Shown: positions 62,237 to 64,000 of the stretch, in pieces
How positions within the stretch are numbered: the first letter of the stretch is position 1
How the letters are laid out: each line of letters begins with the position of its first letter
Origin: GCA-002050365 sp031359215
Lineage (GTDB): Bacteria > Acidobacteriota > Blastocatellia > Pyrinomonadales > Pyrinomonadaceae
Assembly (NCBI GenBank): GCA_031359215.1
Contig: JANMAA010000071.1
Location: forward strand, 1 to 64,000
DNA length: 64,000 nucleotides
Direction of reading: 5' to 3'
Program-made: the position numbers and the translations under genes
The notes under the pieces: generated by a model
Told to the model about the DNA's origin: nothing
What the model saw: only the letters and a program-made list of their open reading frames with translations
Databases searched by the model: none

Positions 62237-63667
62237 TCAGTTTATTGAGGCGATTAAGTCGTTAATATCAAGATCATAAATCGGTACTTTATACTGCGCT
62301 TTTAGGTCGTCGAATTTCATTCCGTCCAGCAAAATCGGTTCGTCTGATTTGATCGTATGTTTTGGAATGATGGCGAAATCGCCTATGATTTCGTCTTTGA
62401 CGGCGAGAAAATCCTGCCCTGTTAAGAGTCCGGCAACCGAAACGTCGCCGCCGAAATAAGTATTCGGAACTGCCAGCACAGAAAGGCGCGAACCGGTCAG
62501 CGAATTTAATTTTTCAATCTGTTCACGTAAAATCGGCGCGAACATTTCACCTGTTAAAATTGTGCCGTTTAGTAATTTTGGATTTTGGATTTTGGATTTT
62601 GGATTTTGGATTTTAGGAGTAATTGCAATGGAATTTGTTCTGACATTTTTAGAACTAAAAGCAAAACTCTGCGTCTCTCCAGCGTCTCTGCGGTTAATTT
62701 TTTTCAGTAAATTTTCAAACGAATTGAGGAATGAGCGAATCATTCCAACGCCGTCTTCGATCTGCGGATAGTTGCCGTAATGTCTTTTGGACGGAATCGG
62801 CATTCCGGCTTTGATGTAGATTTCATCGCCGAGAAAAGCGAAGGTTACACCGATATTTTTGCGAAATTCCTTTTGCAGTTTTTCGACTTCGGCAATCGTC
62901 CGTCGGCAAAATTCGGGCGTAACGCGGGTTAATCTTTCGTCTTTGTTGTAGCGCGTCAACGCAACCGGAACGACCGCCGTCGAAACGACTTTCGGATAAT
63001 GCGCCGCCAGATCGCGCAGTGTTTTTTCCAGTTGTTTGCCGTCGTTGATTTCGGGACAAAGAACGACTTGCGCGTGAATCTCGATGTCGTTATCGAGCAG
63101 CGTTTGCAGTTTGCCGAAAATATCTGCGCGTTTTTCGTCAACGCCGAGAAGATAGGCACGCGTCTTTAGATCGGTGGCGTGAACCGAAACGTATTGCGGT
63201 GAAAGGCGTTGTTCGACGATTCGCTTCATTTCGTCGTCGGTGATTGAAGAAAGCGTCGTGTAATTTCCATAAAGAAACGAGAGGCGAATGTCCTCGTCAC
63301 GAACAAAAAGCGACGGTCGCGCATCGTCCGGGTTTCCTTTGCAAAAGCAGAACAGGCATTCGTTGGCGCATTGACGCGGAACGATTTGCTCGAACTCCAA
63401 GCCGAAATCTTCGCCTTCTTCGCGTTCGATTTCCAATTCCCAGCTCTCGCCGTTCGGTTTTTTGACCAGCATAGTCATCTCGGTTTCGCCCGCCGTCTGA
63501 AAGCGAAAATCAAGATAATCGCGCACCTGTCGCCCGTTGACGCGCACGATTCTATCGCCTGCCGCGAGTTCCAATTCGTCTGCCAGCGATTCGGGCAAAA
63601 CTTCCGAAATCATAACTCCGGCACGGCGAAGCTGAGTTATCGCCGGTGTTACTGCAAATTCATACAT
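62237..63667 (-). CDS. DUF512 protein with PDZ-like N-terminus and Cys-rich centre
   Basis: A 476-residue protein of the DUF512 family, annotated in many genomes as an Fe-S oxidoreductase related to NifB/MoaA. A PDZ-like segment (about 10-75, PESLADELELAAGDRIVRVNGRQVRDY) comes first. The Cys cluster QCANECLFCFCKG (about 98-110) may bind an Fe-S cluster. The conserved SVHATDLKTRAYLLGVDE, LCPEINDGKQLEKTL and LAVPNTYFGGDVSVAGLLTG follow. The activity is unknown. Residues about 322-367 (RRDAGETQSFAFSSKNVRTN and on, ending IQNPKSKIQNPKLLN) are encoded by two kinds of repeats and look inserted. It converges on the polymerase gene. Confidence 0.88.
   Translation of the reverse strand: MYEFAVTPAITQLRRAGVMISEVLPESLADELELAAGDRIVRVNGRQVRDYLDFRFQTAGETEMTMLVKKPNGESWELEIEREEGEDFGLEFEQIVPRQCANECLFCFCKGNPDDARPSLFVRDEDIRLSFLYGNYTTLSSITDDEMKRIVEQRLSPQYVSVHATDLKTRAYLLGVDEKRADIFGKLQTLLDNDIEIHAQVVLCPEINDGKQLEKTLRDLAAHYPKVVSTAVVPVALTRYNKDERLTRVTPEFCRRTIAEVEKLQKEFRKNIGVTFAFLGDEIYIKAGMPIPSKRHYGNYPQIEDGVGMIRSFLNSFENLLKKINRRDAGETQSFAFSSKNVRTNSIAITPKIQNPKSKIQNPKLLNGTILTGEMFAPILREQIEKLNSLTGSRLSVLAVPNTYFGGDVSVAGLLTGQDFLAVKDEIIGDFAIIPKHTIKSDEPILLDGMKFDDLKAQYKVPIYDLDINDLIASIN
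62575..62695. repeat. Two repeat types inserted in the DUF512 gene
   Basis: Tandem GATTTTG units (62575-62615) encode the IQNPKSKIQNPK peptide on the minus strand. About 50 bases on, a GCAGAGACG-type tract (62667-62695) encodes RRDAGETQS. Together they span a segment that interrupts the conserved part of the protein. Confidence 0.75.
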
Positions 63668-63794
63668 CTTAAATCAAATCGTCCTTTCATTATGCCAAAA
63701 TTCAATAAGCATCGAACTTAAAACATAACATATACCAGCAAAGAGGCAAAAGACAGAAGTATTTGTCATAATAAAGTGCGGGGAGTTATTAACT

Positions 63795-63841
63795 TTCTGC
63801 TTTTTACTTTTGCCTTTTTACCTTTTAATTTTTACTTTTTA
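63795..63841. repeat. Polypyrimidine repeat upstream of the last gene
   Basis: Units around TTTTTACTTTTGCC and TTTTTACCTTTT recur upstream of the last gene. Their reverse complement (AAAAAGGTAAAAGGCAAAAG) occurs at about 62189-62209 on the other side of the DUF512 gene, so the gene is flanked by inverted copies of one repeat kind. Confidence 0.5.
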
Positions 63842-63845
63842 AGTT

Positions 63846-64000
63846 ATGGAATTAGCAGTTGAAAAATACAAAGTCGGCAATGAGCCGTATTATCTTCCGG
63901 TCGCGCAGGAAGTCGAACTTTTTGAAGCCGCATACAGCGCAAAATTACCTGTGATGCTCAAAGGTCCGACGGGCTGCGGCAAAACGCGGTTTGTCGAATA
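63846..64000 (+). CDS. MoxR/CbbQ-like AAA ATPase, N-terminal fragment
   Basis: The window ends inside this gene. The 51 visible residues start MELAVEKYKVGNEPYYLPV and contain the P-loop VMLKGPTGCGKTRFVEY. This is the typical start of the CbbQ/NirQ/NorQ group of MoxR AAA ATPases, which activate metalloenzymes together with a VWA-domain partner. Domains beyond Walker A are not visible. Confidence 0.85.
   Translation, partial: MELAVEKYKVGNEPYYLPVAQEVELFEAAYSAKLPVMLKGPTGCGKTRFVE

Overview
The window looks like a chromosomal segment of an Acidobacteriota-type bacterium, most likely of the Blastocatellia/Pyrinomonadaceae group (inference, not a database result). The reasons are an Oar-like TonB-dependent receptor with a carboxypeptidase-regulatory N-terminus, a CSLREAI beta-helix protein, a DUF4388/TPR protein, FHA-GAF-cyclase and kinase-TPR signalling proteins, a fused KGD-type 2-oxoglutarate dehydrogenase, a dnaK/dnaJ/hspR heat-shock locus, and moderate-to-low GC with many short repeats. 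No rRNA, tRNA or CRISPR was found.

Layout. 1-1046: the right end of an IS5-family insertion sequence lying inside a GH5 mannanase gene, which also carries an in-frame TAG. 1107-9223: trpS, an M50 protease, an ATP-grasp/phosphoesterase gene pair, a rhodanese lipoprotein with an in-frame TGA (possible selenocysteine), purF with an in-frame TAA, and an aminotransferase. 9406-19328: a seven-gene minus-strand exopolysaccharide block (TPR lipoprotein, Wzz-like protein, ExeA-like ATPase, BY-kinase, initiating sugar-phosphate transferase, Wza-like exporter, YCF48-like propeller). 19711-26531: an M50-CBS protease, a cysteine desulfurase, an FHA-GAF-cyclase, mreB and an orphan ABC ATPase. 26770-31147: dnaK, a MazEF-like toxin-antitoxin pair, dnaJ and hspR, with a consensus promoter overlapped by a HAIR-like HspR site. 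31262-41021: Oar-like receptor, DUF4388 protein, smc, a Uma2 nuclease and a secreted protein. 41126-48275: CSLREAI protein, a 21-nt repeat array in front of a lineage-type hypothetical gene, and kgd. 48394-50915: a MITE whose ends match the IS5 element, followed by a Septu-like ATPase/HNH pair. 50929-57257: a secreted protein, a CheA-like kinase, nusB, ribH, a flippase-like membrane protein, an acyl-CoA dehydrogenase, VapBC and a decayed gene with a second 21-nt array. 57628-64000: a kinase-TPR protein, a short DNA polymerase I, a DUF512 protein and the start of a MoxR/CbbQ-like ATPase.

Three themes run through the window. First, mobile DNA: an IS5-type element and a MITE share near-identical ends, and both carry TNA target sites. 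Second, repeats: heptanucleotide tracts sit between genes and inside four coding genes as in-frame insertions, and two 21-nt heptapeptide-coding arrays each lie just upstream of a hypothetical gene. Third, nonsense codons: three otherwise intact frames carry a single in-frame stop (TAG, TGA, TAA). Only the TGA in the rhodanese falls where selenocysteine would be chemically sensible.
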